This document shows, piece after piece, positions 1 to 13,026 of a stretch of DNA of 64,000 bases (its first letter is position 1; every line of letters begins with the position of its first letter). Source of the stretch: Rhodobacter sp. (lineage in GTDB: Bacteria; Pseudomonadota; Alphaproteobacteria; Rhodobacterales; Rhodobacteraceae); NCBI GenBank assembly GCA_027484145.1, contig JAIXUH010000013.1, forward strand, positions 608,919 through 672,918, in the 5' to 3' direction. Both the position numbers and the translations under genes were made by a program. A model generated the notes under the pieces. The model was given only the letters and a program-made list of their open reading frames with translations, did no database searches and was not told the origin of the DNA.

Positions 1-273
1 GCTGCCCGATCCGTTCGAGGCAGCCTCGGGGCGTGCCTCGCTTGCGGTCAGCGTCAGCGCGGCCCCGTCATCGGTCACACCGGCATAGGTGGGTTCGGTC
101 ATGCGTGGTTCGCGCAGCCGATCTTCGATATCCACATCGGCATAGGGAATGGCGTCATCGGGGTTGATCGTGCGCGCCACCAGAAACAGCGTCGACAGAA
201 TACCCAGCGCCAGCAACGGCAGCGCGATCTTGAGCCAGCCTATCAGCCGGGTGTGTGTGTCCTGATCGGTCAT
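1..273 (-). CDS. lptC: LptC-like LPS export protein, N-terminal part (cut by window edge)
   Basis: The visible 91 codons start at ATG 273 and run off the left edge, so the C-terminus is missing. A short cytoplasmic head (MTDQDTHTRLIGWLK) is followed by one hydrophobic segment at about residues 14-34. After it comes a periplasmic stretch with the IPYADVDIEDRL-type sequence that I recognise from alphaproteobacterial LptC (YrbK/DUF1239) proteins. LptC is a bitopic inner-membrane protein that takes lipopolysaccharide from LptBFG and hands it to periplasmic LptA. The gene lies 86 nt downstream of the RNase D gene on the same strand. In related genomes lptA and lptB follow; here they would be outside the window. 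The family call rests on the N-terminal pattern only. Confidence 0.7.
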   Translation of the reverse strand, partial: MTDQDTHTRLIGWLKIALPLLALGILSTLFLVARTINPDDAIPYADVDIEDRLREPRMTEPTYAGVTDDGAALTLTASEARPEAASNGSGS

Positions 274-359
274 GGCGCGCTGCTGCTCTTTTCCCGCAAG
301 GCTACAGCCTTACCGGGGTTGCGCCAATGGCACGTCGCATGACGTCGGCGAGACGTCGC

Positions 360-974
360 TTAGTGGTGAAAGATATCCAGCGGCTCGTCATAGCCCATCA
401 GGTCAAGCTCGGCCCGCGTCGGCAGAAAGGCAAACAGCCGCTGGGCAAGGTCTGTGCGCCCCTCACGCTCCAGCCGCTTTTCCAACTCGGCCTTCAACGC
501 GTGCAGATACAGCACATCCGACGCTGCATATTCTTTTTGCGCGTCCGTCAGGGTTTCCGCGCCCCAGTCGCTGGTCTGCTGCTGTTTGGACACATCCACG
601 CCCACCAGTTCCAGCAGCAGGTATTTCAGTCCGTGCCGGTCGGTGAACGTCCGGATAAGGCGCGAGGCGATCTTGGTGCACCACACCGGCTGAGTCGTCA
701 CGCCAAACGCCTGTTTCAGCGCGGCAATGTCGAACCGTCCGAAATGGAACAGCTTCAGCGTGGCAGGGTCAGTCAGCAGGCGTTGCAGGTTCGGGGCCGA
801 TGTCTGCCCCCGCGCGATCTGCACAAGATGCGCATCACCGTTGCCATCGCACAACTGCACCACGCACAAGCGGTCGCGGCGCGGGTCAAGGCCCATGGTT
901 TCGGTATCAATTGCGACAACCGGGCCAAACGTCAGGCCATCGGGAAGATCGTTCTGGTGCAGATGAATCGCCAT
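360..974 (-). CDS. rnd: Ribonuclease D-like 3'-5' exonuclease
   Basis: A 204-aa DEDD-family 3'-5' exonuclease. Motif I is DTETMG near the N-terminus, motif II is FHFGRFDIAALK, and motif III (YAASDVLYLHAL) follows the conserved KYLLLELVGVDVSK segment, so the acidic metal-binding residues are all present. The protein has only the catalytic domain and lacks the HRDC domains of E. coli RNase D, which is the usual short alphaproteobacterial form. Such enzymes trim 3' ends of stable RNAs. The start is the ATG at 974. The open frame extends further upstream, but that part crosses the tRNA-Leu gene and has no family similarity. The gene lies 56 nt downstream of that tRNA on the same strand, so the two may share a transcript. 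Confidence 0.9.
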   Translation of the reverse strand: MAIHLHQNDLPDGLTFGPVVAIDTETMGLDPRRDRLCVVQLCDGNGDAHLVQIARGQTSAPNLQRLLTDPATLKLFHFGRFDIAALKQAFGVTTQPVWCTKIASRLIRTFTDRHGLKYLLLELVGVDVSKQQQTSDWGAETLTDAQKEYAASDVLYLHALKAELEKRLEREGRTDLAQRLFAFLPTRAELDLMGYDEPLDIFHH

Positions 975-1029
975 GGTAACCCCCGGAAAGCCAAAGGGTG
1001 CGGACCTTGCGGACCGCACCCTTGGAAAA

Positions 1030-1114
1030 TGGTGCCCAGAAGAGGACTCGAACCTCCACGCCTTGCAGCGCTGGTACCTGAAACCAGTGCGTCTACCAAT
1101 TCCGCCATCTGGGC
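1030..1114 (-). tRNA. tRNA-Leu (anticodon CAG)
   Basis: The minus strand folds as a cloverleaf. The acceptor stem is GCCCAGA/TCTGGGC, the anticodon stem CTGGT/ACCAG holds the loop TTCAGGT (anticodon CAG), and the T arm contains GGTTCGAGTCC. A long variable arm between anticodon and T arms marks a class II tRNA, as expected for leucine. The discriminator A and an encoded CCA are at 1033-1030. Confidence 0.96.
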
Positions 1115-1284
1115 ACGCTTCAGTGGGGCGGTGTTTAGTTGCGGCGGTCGGGGGTGTCAACAGGTGCAAAGCGCGCAAGGATGAAATTTGTCGCGGGGGG
1201 TGGTGCGGCCTTTGGCCTTGCCCGCGCGGGGGCTGAAAGCTATGCAAGTGCAGTATTTGCCTTGTCGGAAAAGGGTTCGCGCGC

Positions 1285-2268
1285 ATGAGCAAGCTTGTCA
1301 CCATCTATGGCGGGTCGGGTTTTGTTGGCCGTTACATCGCGCGCCGCATGGCCAAGGACGGCTGGCGCGTGCGTGTGGCCGTGCGGCGGCCCAACGATGC
1401 CATCTTTGTGCGCCCCTACGGCGTGCCCGGTCAGGTCGAACCCGTGCTGTGCAACATCCGTGACGATGCGTCGGTGCGCGCGGCGCTGCGTGGCGCCGAT
1501 GCCGTCATCAACTGTGTCGGCACTTTTGACCGTGGCGGACGCAACAGCTTTGACGCGGTGCACCGCGACGGGGCCGAACGCATTGCCAAGATGGCCACTG
1601 CCGAAGGTGTGGCGCGCATGGTGCATATCTCGGCCCTTGGCGCAGATGCCGCATCGCCCAGCCTGTACGGGCAAAGCAAAGCCGAAGGCGAAGCCGCGGT
1701 ACTGGCCGCCTTTCCGGGCGCGATGATTCTGCGCCCATCGATCATCTTCGGGTCCGAAGACGGGTTCTTCAACCGCTTCGCCGCCATGTCGCGCCTTGGG
1801 CCGATTCTGCCGGTGGTGGGGGCCGCGACACGGTTTCAGCCGGTTTTTGTGGAAGATGTGGCGCAAGCCGCCGTTCTGGGCGCGGAATCCGCTGCACCCG
1901 GTGTCTATGAACTGGGTGGCCCCGATGTGGCATCGTTCCGCGATCTGATGCAGCAGATGCTGGCCGTGATCCGCCGCCGCCGCATCGTGTTGAACATCCC
2001 GTTCTTTGCCGCGCGCATCATGGCCTTTGGCTTTGACATGCTGCAGGCCGTGACGCTTGGCCTTGTGAAAAACGGCATGATCACCCGCGATCAGGTAACC
2101 AGCCTGACGGTGGACAATGTGGTATCATCAGGGGCCAAGGGCTTTGCCGATCTGGGCATCACGCCCACGTCAATGTCCTCGGTGCTGCCCGAGTATCTGT
2201 GGCGCTATCGTCCGTCGGGGCAGTACACGGCCATCAAGGAATCGGCCAAGAACCTGAAAAAGGTCTGA
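1285..2268 (+). CDS. Complex I NDUFA9-like NAD(P)-binding atypical SDR
   Basis: A 327-aa protein with an N-terminal Rossmann fold: the dinucleotide-binding loop YGGSGFVGR lies at residues 8-16. It belongs to the atypical short-chain dehydrogenases related to the mitochondrial complex I accessory subunit NDUFA9. The segment HISALGADAASPSLYGQSKAEGE carries the YxxxK-like pair and RPSIIFG is typical of the group. In alphaproteobacteria these proteins are annotated as complex I NDUFA9-subunit family proteins, but the catalytic role, if any, is not known. The start ATG at 1285 gives a full family-length protein. The stop is only 4 nt before the uppP start, so the two are likely cotranscribed. Confidence 0.88.
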   Translation: MSKLVTIYGGSGFVGRYIARRMAKDGWRVRVAVRRPNDAIFVRPYGVPGQVEPVLCNIRDDASVRAALRGADAVINCVGTFDRGGRNSFDAVHRDGAERIAKMATAEGVARMVHISALGADAASPSLYGQSKAEGEAAVLAAFPGAMILRPSIIFGSEDGFFNRFAAMSRLGPILPVVGAATRFQPVFVEDVAQAAVLGAESAAPGVYELGGPDVASFRDLMQQMLAVIRRRRIVLNIPFFAARIMAFGFDMLQAVTLGLVKNGMITRDQVTSLTVDNVVSSGAKGFADLGITPTSMSSVLPEYLWRYRPSGQYTAIKESAKNLKKV

Positions 2269-2272
2269 CGCG

Positions 2273-3073
2273 GTGGAAAGCCTTGGCCTTGCCGCCCTGC
2301 TTGGTCTGCTCGAAGGGTTGACCGAGTTTCTGCCGGTGTCCTCAACCGGGCATTTGTTGCTGGCCGGGCATTTCCTTGGGTTCGAAAGCACAGGCCGCAC
2401 GTTCGAGGTGGTCATCCAGCTTGGTGCCATTCTGGCGCTGTTCTCGGTCTATGCCGCCAAACTGCTGACCCTTGCCACGCAGGCGCGCCACAATGACGGC
2501 GCGCGCCGGGCTTTGATCGGTCTGCTGCTTGCCTTTCTTCCGGCGGTCGTCGTGGGCCTTGTTGCGCATGATTTCATCAAAAGCGTGCTTTTTGAAACAC
2601 CCGTGCTGATTGCGGTCATGCTGATTCTGGGCGGCATCGTGCTTTTGGTGATCGACCGTTTCACCCCGCCCGCCGTTCATTTCGAGGCGACAGAACTACC
2701 GTTGCGCAAGGCGTTCCTGATCGGGGTCTGCCAATGCGTCGCCATGATCCCCGGCGTGTCACGGTCCGGCGCCACCATTGTGGGCGCGCTGATGCTGGGC
2801 GTGGAAAAGCGCGCCGCTGCCGAATTTTCGTTTCTGCTGTCGCTGCCAACCATGGGGGCAGCGGTTGCTTATGATTTGTACAAAACCCGTGATCTGCTGG
2901 ATTTTGGGGCATTTTCCGAGATTGCGGTTGGCTTTGTCGTGGCCTTTGTCACGGCCTTGCTTGTGGTCAAGGCGGTCTTGGCCTTTGTGGGAAAGCACGG
3001 CTATGCGATCTTTGGCTGGTGGCGAATCATCGTCGGCACCGCCACGCTTGCGGCCCTTTGGGCAGGGTTCTAG
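2273..3073 (+). CDS. uppP: Undecaprenyl-diphosphatase
   Basis: A 266-aa polytopic membrane protein of the BacA/UppP family, which removes a phosphate from undecaprenyl diphosphate to recycle the lipid carrier of peptidoglycan and other envelope polymers. The two signature regions are present: EGLTEFLPVSSTGH at residues 14-27 (Glu14, Glu18, His27) and PGVSRSGAT at about 160. Length matches the family. Translation starts at a GTG 4 nt after the preceding stop, which suggests coupling to the upstream SDR gene. No clear terminator follows; 160 nt separate it from the gltD start. Confidence 0.95.
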   Translation: MESLGLAALLGLLEGLTEFLPVSSTGHLLLAGHFLGFESTGRTFEVVIQLGAILALFSVYAAKLLTLATQARHNDGARRALIGLLLAFLPAVVVGLVAHDFIKSVLFETPVLIAVMLILGGIVLLVIDRFTPPAVHFEATELPLRKAFLIGVCQCVAMIPGVSRSGATIVGALMLGVEKRAAAEFSFLLSLPTMGAAVAYDLYKTRDLLDFGAFSEIAVGFVVAFVTALLVVKAVLAFVGKHGYAIFGWWRIIVGTATLAALWAGF

Positions 3074-3233
3074 CACGATAGGTATCGCGTGCTGACCTAA
3101 TATCGCAAGAAAACTTGGCTCAATCCGATACAGCGGCGAAAAAACTGCAAAATAGGGCAATAAGACTGACTTTTATTCCCGTTTGACTGGGGGTAAGAAG
3201 GCGCACCCGAAATTGGTTATGGGAGGCGCAGCC

Positions 3234-4670
3234 GTGGCCACGCAAAAGATGCTGAAGTTCGTGACAGTCTCGAAAGAGACGCCGGAAAAGCGCCCCGCGA
3301 CGCTTCGCAATCAGGATTTCCATGAGATTTATCGGGAGTTTGCCGCCGAAAAGGCTGCTGAACAGGCCGGGCGTTGCAGCCAGTGTGGCGTGCCCTATTG
3401 CCAAAGCCATTGCCCGCTGCACAACAACATTCCCGATTGGCTGCGCCTGACTGCCGAGGGGCGTCTGGAAGAAGCCTATGAGCTGAGCCAGGCCACCAAC
3501 ACCTTCCCCGAGATCTGCGGCCGCATCTGCCCGCAAGACCGCCTGTGCGAAGGCAACTGCGTCATCGAACAATCGGGCCACGGCACCGTCACCATCGGCT
3601 CGGTCGAAAAGTACATCACCGACATGGCGTGGGAAAACGGCTGGGTCAAACCGATCCGCCCCGCACAGGAACGCGGCGAAAGCGTCGGCATCATCGGGGC
3701 CGGTCCGGGTGGCCTTGCCGCTGCTGACGTGTTGCGCCGCAAGGGCTATCAGGTCACGATCTATGATCGCTATGACCGCGCCGGTGGCCTGCTGACCTAT
3801 GGCATTCCGGGGTTCAAGCTTGAAAAGCCCGTCGTCATGCAGCGCATCGAACAGCTGGAAACCGCGGGCGTTACCCTTGTGCTGAACTGCACCGTTGGCG
3901 TTGACATCAGCTTTGACGCGATCCGCGGCCAGCATGATGCCGTGCTGATCGCCACAGGCGTCTACAAGGCCCGCGATATCGAAGCGCCGGGTGTCGGCGC
4001 ACAGGGAATCGTGCGCGCGCTGGATTATCTGACCGCTTCGAACCGCAAAAGCTTTGGTGATGATGTGGCGGCCTTTGACTCGGGCGAGCTGAACGCCGCA
4101 GGCAAGCGTGTGGTGGTCATCGGTGGCGGCGATACCGCCATGGATTGCGTGCGCACCGCCGTCCGCCAAGGCGCAACCTCGGTCAAATGCCTCTATCGCC
4201 GCGACAAGGCCAATATGCCCGGCTCGCAGCGTGAAGTGCAGAACGCCGAGGAAGAGGGTGTCGATTTCGTCTGGCTGACCGCCCCCAAGGGCTTTACCGG
4301 CGGCACAGTTGTGGATGGCGTCATGGTGCAGCGTATGCGCCTTGGTGCGCCCGATGCCACGGGCCGCCAGACGCCTGAACTGATCGAAGGGGCCGATTAC
4401 ATCGAACCCGCCGATCTGGTGGTGCAGGCCCTAGGCTTTGAACCCGAGGCGATTCCAACACTCTGGGGCGTGCCGGAACTGGCCGTCACCCGCTGGGGCA
4501 CCATCAAGGCCGATTTCCGCACCCATGCCACCAGCCTGCCCGGTGTCTATGCCGCAGGTGACATCGTGCGCGGTGCGTCTCTGGTCGTCTGGGCCATACG
4601 GGACGGGCGCGAAGCAGCCGATGCCATCATGGCCTACCTGAAACAGGCCGAGGTCGTCGCCGCCGAATGA
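3234..4670 (+). CDS. gltD: Glutamate synthase (NADPH) small subunit
   Basis: The beta subunit of NADPH-GOGAT (478 aa). It passes electrons from NADPH through FAD to the iron-sulfur clusters of the enzyme, so that GltB can convert glutamine and 2-oxoglutarate to glutamate. The N-terminal region holds the cluster cysteines (CSQCGVPYCQSHCP and ICGRICPQDRLCEGNC). A GAGPGGLAAA loop binds FAD and GGGDTAMDC binds NADPH. The frame is open from 3183, but I chose the GTG at 3234. It has a GGGAGG ribosome site at 3221 and gives the family start MATQKMLKFVTV. The partner gene gltB lies downstream, separated by two unrelated genes. Confidence 0.95.
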   Translation: MATQKMLKFVTVSKETPEKRPATLRNQDFHEIYREFAAEKAAEQAGRCSQCGVPYCQSHCPLHNNIPDWLRLTAEGRLEEAYELSQATNTFPEICGRICPQDRLCEGNCVIEQSGHGTVTIGSVEKYITDMAWENGWVKPIRPAQERGESVGIIGAGPGGLAAADVLRRKGYQVTIYDRYDRAGGLLTYGIPGFKLEKPVVMQRIEQLETAGVTLVLNCTVGVDISFDAIRGQHDAVLIATGVYKARDIEAPGVGAQGIVRALDYLTASNRKSFGDDVAAFDSGELNAAGKRVVVIGGGDTAMDCVRTAVRQGATSVKCLYRRDKANMPGSQREVQNAEEEGVDFVWLTAPKGFTGGTVVDGVMVQRMRLGAPDATGRQTPELIEGADYIEPADLVVQALGFEPEAIPTLWGVPELAVTRWGTIKADFRTHATSLPGVYAAGDIVRGASLVVWAIRDGREAADAIMAYLKQAEVVAAE

Positions 4671-4681
4671 TAAGTTCCGTG

Positions 4682-4729
4682 CACCCGCACAGCGCAGGCC
4701 CCATTGATGCGGGGCCGTCGCTGCGGGTG
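4682..4729 (+). other. Long GC-rich hairpin between gltD and the next gene
   Basis: CACCCG (4682-4687) pairs with CGGGTG (4724-4729), CAGCG with CGCTG, and GGCCCC with GGGGCC around an 8-nt loop (4703-4710). No T-run follows, so it does not look like a simple intrinsic terminator. It may shield the 3' end of gltD mRNA or attenuate transcription into the downstream genes. Confidence 0.55.
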
Positions 4730-4781
4730 ACGTCTGAAGCAACAGGTCAGCAACGCTGACTTTACAGAAGGGAAGGCAGAC

Positions 4782-5498
4782 ATGCGCGGATCAACCTTGG
4801 CCATTCTTCTGCTGGCGGCATCCCCTGCCTATGCCGGGTCTTTCACCCCACCCGAAGGCTGCACCACATTCATGACCGTGCAGGCCCGTGCCTGCCGTGT
4901 CTCCAACTACTACAAATGCACTGCAGATGTGCCGGGCGACCAGTGGCGCGCCGATTTTGACCAGCAAGGCCCCTTCTTCCTCAGCCGCATCAACTCCGAG
5001 GCGGAATGGGTGGAAAGCTTTGATCTGGGCGATGTCGCCGTGCGCCAGACGCTGAACCCTGCCCCGGCAGATCCGGCGTCGTTCTCTGAACTGCTGTCAT
5101 CGGGCACCGATACCTTCGAATTTGGCCTGACCCGCGACAATGGCGAGGTAAGCCGCGTGAACGGATTTGACCGTCTGACCGGCAAGACTGTTACCATTGA
5201 CGGCATCACGCTGAAGCAAACCGAATTCGAGTTCACAGAGACAGACCCTGCCGGCACCATCCTGCGCCAAAGCAACGGGAACGAATACATCAGCCCCGAT
5301 ATGCGCCTGTTCTTTTCCGGCCCGTCGCAATGGAATGGCGGCGACGGAGAGTTCCTGCCCATGGACGGCAGCCCCGTGCAGTTCATCTTCCCCGGCGAAC
5401 CCGGTTTCGCCAGCACCGAACCCCTGTTCGACTGTGATGCGCTGATGTCTGAATTGAGTGGCGAAGCGAGCGTGATACTAGCGTCGGTGCGACAATGA
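4782..5498 (+). CDS. Secreted protein of unknown function (between gltD and gltB)
   Basis: A 238-aa protein I do not recognise. It opens with a clear signal peptide (MRGSTLAILLLAASPAYA, cleavage about residue 18), so it should be periplasmic. The mature part has cysteines near both ends (CTTF..., ACRVSNYYKC, and FDCDALM near the C-terminus), which suggests disulfides. The remaining sequence looks beta-rich, with alternating short strands and turns. The start ATG at 4782 has a purine-rich AAGGGAAGG site. Its last codons overlap the start of the GFA gene (ATGA at 5495). It lies inside the gltD-gltB run, but nothing in the sequence ties it to glutamate synthesis. Confidence 0.75.
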   Translation: MRGSTLAILLLAASPAYAGSFTPPEGCTTFMTVQARACRVSNYYKCTADVPGDQWRADFDQQGPFFLSRINSEAEWVESFDLGDVAVRQTLNPAPADPASFSELLSSGTDTFEFGLTRDNGEVSRVNGFDRLTGKTVTIDGITLKQTEFEFTETDPAGTILRQSNGNEYISPDMRLFFSGPSQWNGGDGEFLPMDGSPVQFIFPGEPGFASTEPLFDCDALMSELSGEASVILASVRQ

Positions 5499-5922
5499 CA
5501 ATTGCACTTGAAGGCCAGTGCCTGTGCGGCGCGGTTAAGGTGCAGGTCGAAGGCGCGCATGACCCGCGCCCCGGCGCTTGCCACTGCCGCATGTGCCAGC
5601 GCTGGTCGGGCGGGCTTTTCCTGTGCTTTGAGGCCGACGCAGACGGTGTGGCCGTGACAGGGCCCGTAACGCGCTACGCCTCGTCCAGCTTTGCCGAACG
5701 CGCATTCTGCACAGTATGCGGAAGCCACCTGTGGATGCGCGATACCGACGACAAGACGTACGAACTGATGCCGGGCCTTTTCGATGCCGCGCGCAATTGG
5801 CCTTTGCGGTCCGAGATCTACGTTGACAGGGCTATGGCCTCTGTCCGGCTGGCTGGCGATCACCACCGCGCCACGCAGGCCGAATATGAACAAAAGAACC
5901 AACACGTTGCAGGAGATGCGCC

Positions 5923-5926
<4 letters not shown>
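5495..5926 (+). CDS. GFA (CENP-V/glutathione-dependent formaldehyde-activating) family protein
   Basis: A 143-aa zinc protein of the GFA family. The paired cysteine motifs are in the expected order: GQCLCGAV at 7-14, CHCRMCQRWSG at about 30-40, and FCTVCGSHLW at about 70. The founding member was described as an S-(hydroxymethyl)glutathione synthase, but most members have no proven reaction, so no substrate is assigned. The start overlaps the previous stop by ATGA and its own stop overlaps the gltB start by ATGA at 5923. Translation of the three genes is therefore probably coupled. Confidence 0.9.
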
Positions 5927-10458
<4,532 letters not shown>

Positions 10459-10483
10459 GGTGGCACCAGACGGCATCACCCAC

Positions 10484-10519
10484 AGGCACTCCGGTTCAAC
10501 AGGCCGGGGTGCCTTTGTT
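10484..10519 (+). terminator. Rho-independent terminator after gltB
   Basis: AGGCAC-CCGG pairs with CCGG-GTGCCT around an AT-containing loop, followed by TTTGTT. It ends the gltD-gltB transcript 26 nt after the gltB stop. Confidence 0.75.
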
Positions 10520-10742
10520 ATCTGCGGCACTTTCTGGTGCGCCAGGCGGATCGGGCTGCCAGAATGACCGTTTTTGCGCCATCTTGTTGCGCCAAAGTCA
10601 GATCACACGACTGTTGCATGCAAGATGGTTTGCCGTTTTCCGCCAAGTGATAAAGATGGCGCTTGGGGCCGGATGTGGCCTGAACCTTTTGCCCTGTCGT
10701 CTATACCGTCGTGATAATGCGAAAGACTATTGAGAGGCGCCG

Positions 10743-11435
10743 ATGATCATTTCCCACAAGTATAAATTCATCTTCATCAAAACGCGCAAAACCGCCGGAA
10801 CCAGCATCGAAACCTTTCTGTCGCCACTGTGTGGCGAAGAAGATGTTCTGACGCCGATTTTCCCGCCAGAGCCGGGTCATGTGGCGCGTAACCACATGGG
10901 CCTTTACAACCCGCTGCCCCCCTTGCTGCGCCCGCCCATGCCGGGCCTGCACCATTCGGTCAGTTGGGTGGCCAAGAACCTGTTGCGCCGGCAAAAGTTC
11001 TTCAACCACATCGCCGGAATTGATGTGCGTGACCGCCTGCCGCGCCGCATCTGGAATTCATACTTCAAGTTCTGCGTCGAACGGCATCCGTTTGAAAAGA
11101 CACGCTCGTTCTATGCCATGGTAAAGGAACGTCAGGCGGCAGCGTCTGCCGACATCCTGTTCAATCAGGACACGTTGCCGAGTGACTGGCACAAATATGC
11201 CGATCCAAAGGGCAATATCATCGTGGACAAGGTGCTGCGCTACGAAGACCTGAATGCCGAACTGGCCGGGGTGTTCCAAACGCTTGGCGTGCCCTTCGGC
11301 GATGGTCTGAAGCAGCGGGCCAAGGGTGGATTGCGGCCGTCCGGTCAGCGGCTGGAGTTCTCGTCGGCGCAAAAGGCCGCCATCATGGACGTGTTCCGCC
11401 ACGAGATGGCAACCTTCGGATATACGCCAGACTGA
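10743..11435 (+). CDS. Sulfotransferase family 2-type protein
   Basis: A 230-aa protein of the sulfotransferase_2 type, which moves sulfate from PAPS to a carbohydrate or other acceptor. The 5'-phosphosulfate-binding loop is KTRKTAGTSIETFL near residue 13, and the 3'-phosphate-binding element is CVERHPFEKTRSFY at about 113. No signal peptide or membrane segment is visible, so it is cytoplasmic. The start ATG is preceded by GAGAGG. It stands alone after the gltB terminator, with no sugar-polymer genes nearby, so the acceptor cannot be inferred. The upstream 280 nt holds the gltB terminator and presumably the promoter of this gene. Confidence 0.8.
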   Translation: MIISHKYKFIFIKTRKTAGTSIETFLSPLCGEEDVLTPIFPPEPGHVARNHMGLYNPLPPLLRPPMPGLHHSVSWVAKNLLRRQKFFNHIAGIDVRDRLPRRIWNSYFKFCVERHPFEKTRSFYAMVKERQAAASADILFNQDTLPSDWHKYADPKGNIIVDKVLRYEDLNAELAGVFQTLGVPFGDGLKQRAKGGLRPSGQRLEFSSAQKAAIMDVFRHEMATFGYTPD

Positions 11436-11490
11436 CCTTGCCCCAGCGGTCGGCTTGACCACGGGGCCCAGTTGGGGCCTAAGCTGCGCT

Positions 11491-12237
11491 ATGGTTGCGA
11501 CACCCAAGAAATCCCGCAAGGCCAAAGAGCCAGAGCCCGCCGTCATCGAACCGCCACCGCCGGTGCCGGTTCGTCGGCGCGTGCTGCGGTGGGTGCTGCG
11601 CGGCCTTTTGGGTGTGGTGGCCTTCTATGCCTTGCTGGTGGTGCTGTTTTCCTTCCTGAACCCGCCCACCAACATGTACCAGTTCAGCGAATCTGTCCGC
11701 CTTGGCTCGGTGGAGCGTGACTGGGTTGATTGGGACGAGATTGCCCCTGTCATGGCGCGGTCGGTCGTCGCCGCCGAAGATGCCAACTATTGCCTGCACT
11801 GGGGCTTTGACATGGCCGCCATCCGCGCTGCCGTCGCCGAAGGCAGTAACCGCGGCGCTTCGACCCTCAGCCAGCAGGTGGTCAAGAACGTGTTCCTGTG
11901 GCACGGCCGGTCATGGCTGCGCAAGGCGATGGAGGGGGTGCTGACCCCTGCGGTCGAACTGGTCTGGTCCAAGCAGCGCATACTGGAGGTCTACATGAAC
12001 ATCGCCGAATTTGATGAGGGCGTGTTTGGTGTGCAGGCCGCAGCGCAGCACCATTTCGGCATCGACGCCCGCGATCTGTCCGCCACCCAGGCGGCCCGTC
12101 TGGCCGCAGTTCTGCCTGACCCAAAGGGGCGGTCCGCCTCAAAACCCTCAGACTTTGTCCGCCGCCGCACGCGCTCCATCATCTCGGGCGCCGAAACCAT
12201 CGCCGCAGACGGGCGCGCCGCCTGTTTCGAAGGCTGA
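11491..12237 (+). CDS. mtgA: Monofunctional biosynthetic peptidoglycan transglycosylase
   Basis: A 248-aa membrane-anchored glycosyltransferase 51 that polymerises lipid II into glycan chains. A proline-rich cytoplasmic head is followed by a single transmembrane helix at about 34-57. The periplasmic GT51 domain carries catalytic Glu96 in EDANYCLHWG, GASTLSQQVVKNVF, and KQRILEVYMNIAEF. There is no transpeptidase domain, so this is MtgA and not a bifunctional penicillin-binding protein. The frame is open from 11326, but the ATG at 11491 is chosen because the upstream part overlaps the sulfotransferase gene and has no family similarity. Confidence 0.95.
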   Translation: MVATPKKSRKAKEPEPAVIEPPPPVPVRRRVLRWVLRGLLGVVAFYALLVVLFSFLNPPTNMYQFSESVRLGSVERDWVDWDEIAPVMARSVVAAEDANYCLHWGFDMAAIRAAVAEGSNRGASTLSQQVVKNVFLWHGRSWLRKAMEGVLTPAVELVWSKQRILEVYMNIAEFDEGVFGVQAAAQHHFGIDARDLSATQAARLAAVLPDPKGRSASKPSDFVRRRTRSIISGAETIAADGRAACFEG

Positions 12238-12351
12238 TCCCGCGCCCAAAACCCGGATACAACCGGCGCGATATGGCAAAGACCGGGGGAAGCCGATTGA
12301 TCCCAGCGGCGCAGGGGGCTATCAGGGGCTTGGCCAAATCACGAGTATTGC

Positions 12352-13017
12352 ATGATCCGCCTGTATCACTTCCCGCTTTCCCCGTTTTGTCGCAAGGTTC
12401 GCCTGACTCTGGCGGAAAAGAAGCTTGAGGTTGAGCTGGTCGAAGAACGCTATTGGGAACCCACCCCCGATTTTCTCCGCCGCAATCCGGCGGGCAAGGT
12501 GCCGATCCTGAAGATGGATCAAAAGACGCTCAGCGAAAGTCAGGCGATCTGCGAATATCTGGACGAAACCTTTCCCACCCCGCCCCTGATGCCGCGCGAC
12601 CCCGAAGTGCGCTATGAAGTGCGCCGCATCTGCGCGTGGTTCGATGACAAGTTCCATGAGGATGTCACCTCAAAACTGCTCTACGAACGGGTGAACAAGA
12701 AGGTCATGAAACTGGGCTACCCGGATTCCAAGAATGTGAAATTCGGGGCGGGCCGCATCAAGTTTCATATCGATTACATGGCGTGGCTGTTGGATCAGCG
12801 CCGCTGGCTGGCGGGCGATACCATGACGCTGGCCGACTTCACGGCCGCCGCGCACCTGTCCTGCCTTGATTACATCTCGGATGTGGACTGGAACCGTTCC
12901 GCCACGGTCAAGGACTGGTACGCCAAGATCAAATCGCGCCCCAGTTTTCGCACCCTTCTGGCCGATCAGGTGCCGGGCTTTCCGCCACCTGCGCATTACG
13001 CCGACCTCGATTTCTGA
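12352..13017 (+). CDS. Glutathione S-transferase family protein
   Basis: A 221-aa GST-fold protein. The N-terminal thioredoxin-like domain has SPFCRKVRLTL at residues 9-19, where Ser9/Cys12 occupy the catalytic region, and the cis-Pro loop NPAGKVPIL. SESQAICEYLDE contacts the glutathione gamma-glutamyl group. The all-alpha C-terminal domain has the N-capping motif LADFTAAAHL. Substrate cannot be read from the sequence. The start ATG at 12352 lacks a strong Shine-Dalgarno. The gene converges on dxs with only 9 nt between stops. Confidence 0.88.
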   Translation: MIRLYHFPLSPFCRKVRLTLAEKKLEVELVEERYWEPTPDFLRRNPAGKVPILKMDQKTLSESQAICEYLDETFPTPPLMPRDPEVRYEVRRICAWFDDKFHEDVTSKLLYERVNKKVMKLGYPDSKNVKFGAGRIKFHIDYMAWLLDQRRWLAGDTMTLADFTAAAHLSCLDYISDVDWNRSATVKDWYAKIKSRPSFRTLLADQVPGFPPPAHYADLDF

Positions 13018-13026
13018 TCCGTCCGC

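Noticed and set aside
360..1304. A longer RNase D start at 1304
   Set aside because: The extension crosses the tRNA-Leu gene and part of the SDR gene start. The ATG at 974 gives the family length.
3120..4169. A 349-codon minus-strand frame opposite gltD
   Set aside because: Antisense shadow of gltD; no ribosome site or family motif.
10544..10690. Small gene upstream of the sulfotransferase
   Set aside because: Short frames here have no ribosome site and overlap the likely promoter.
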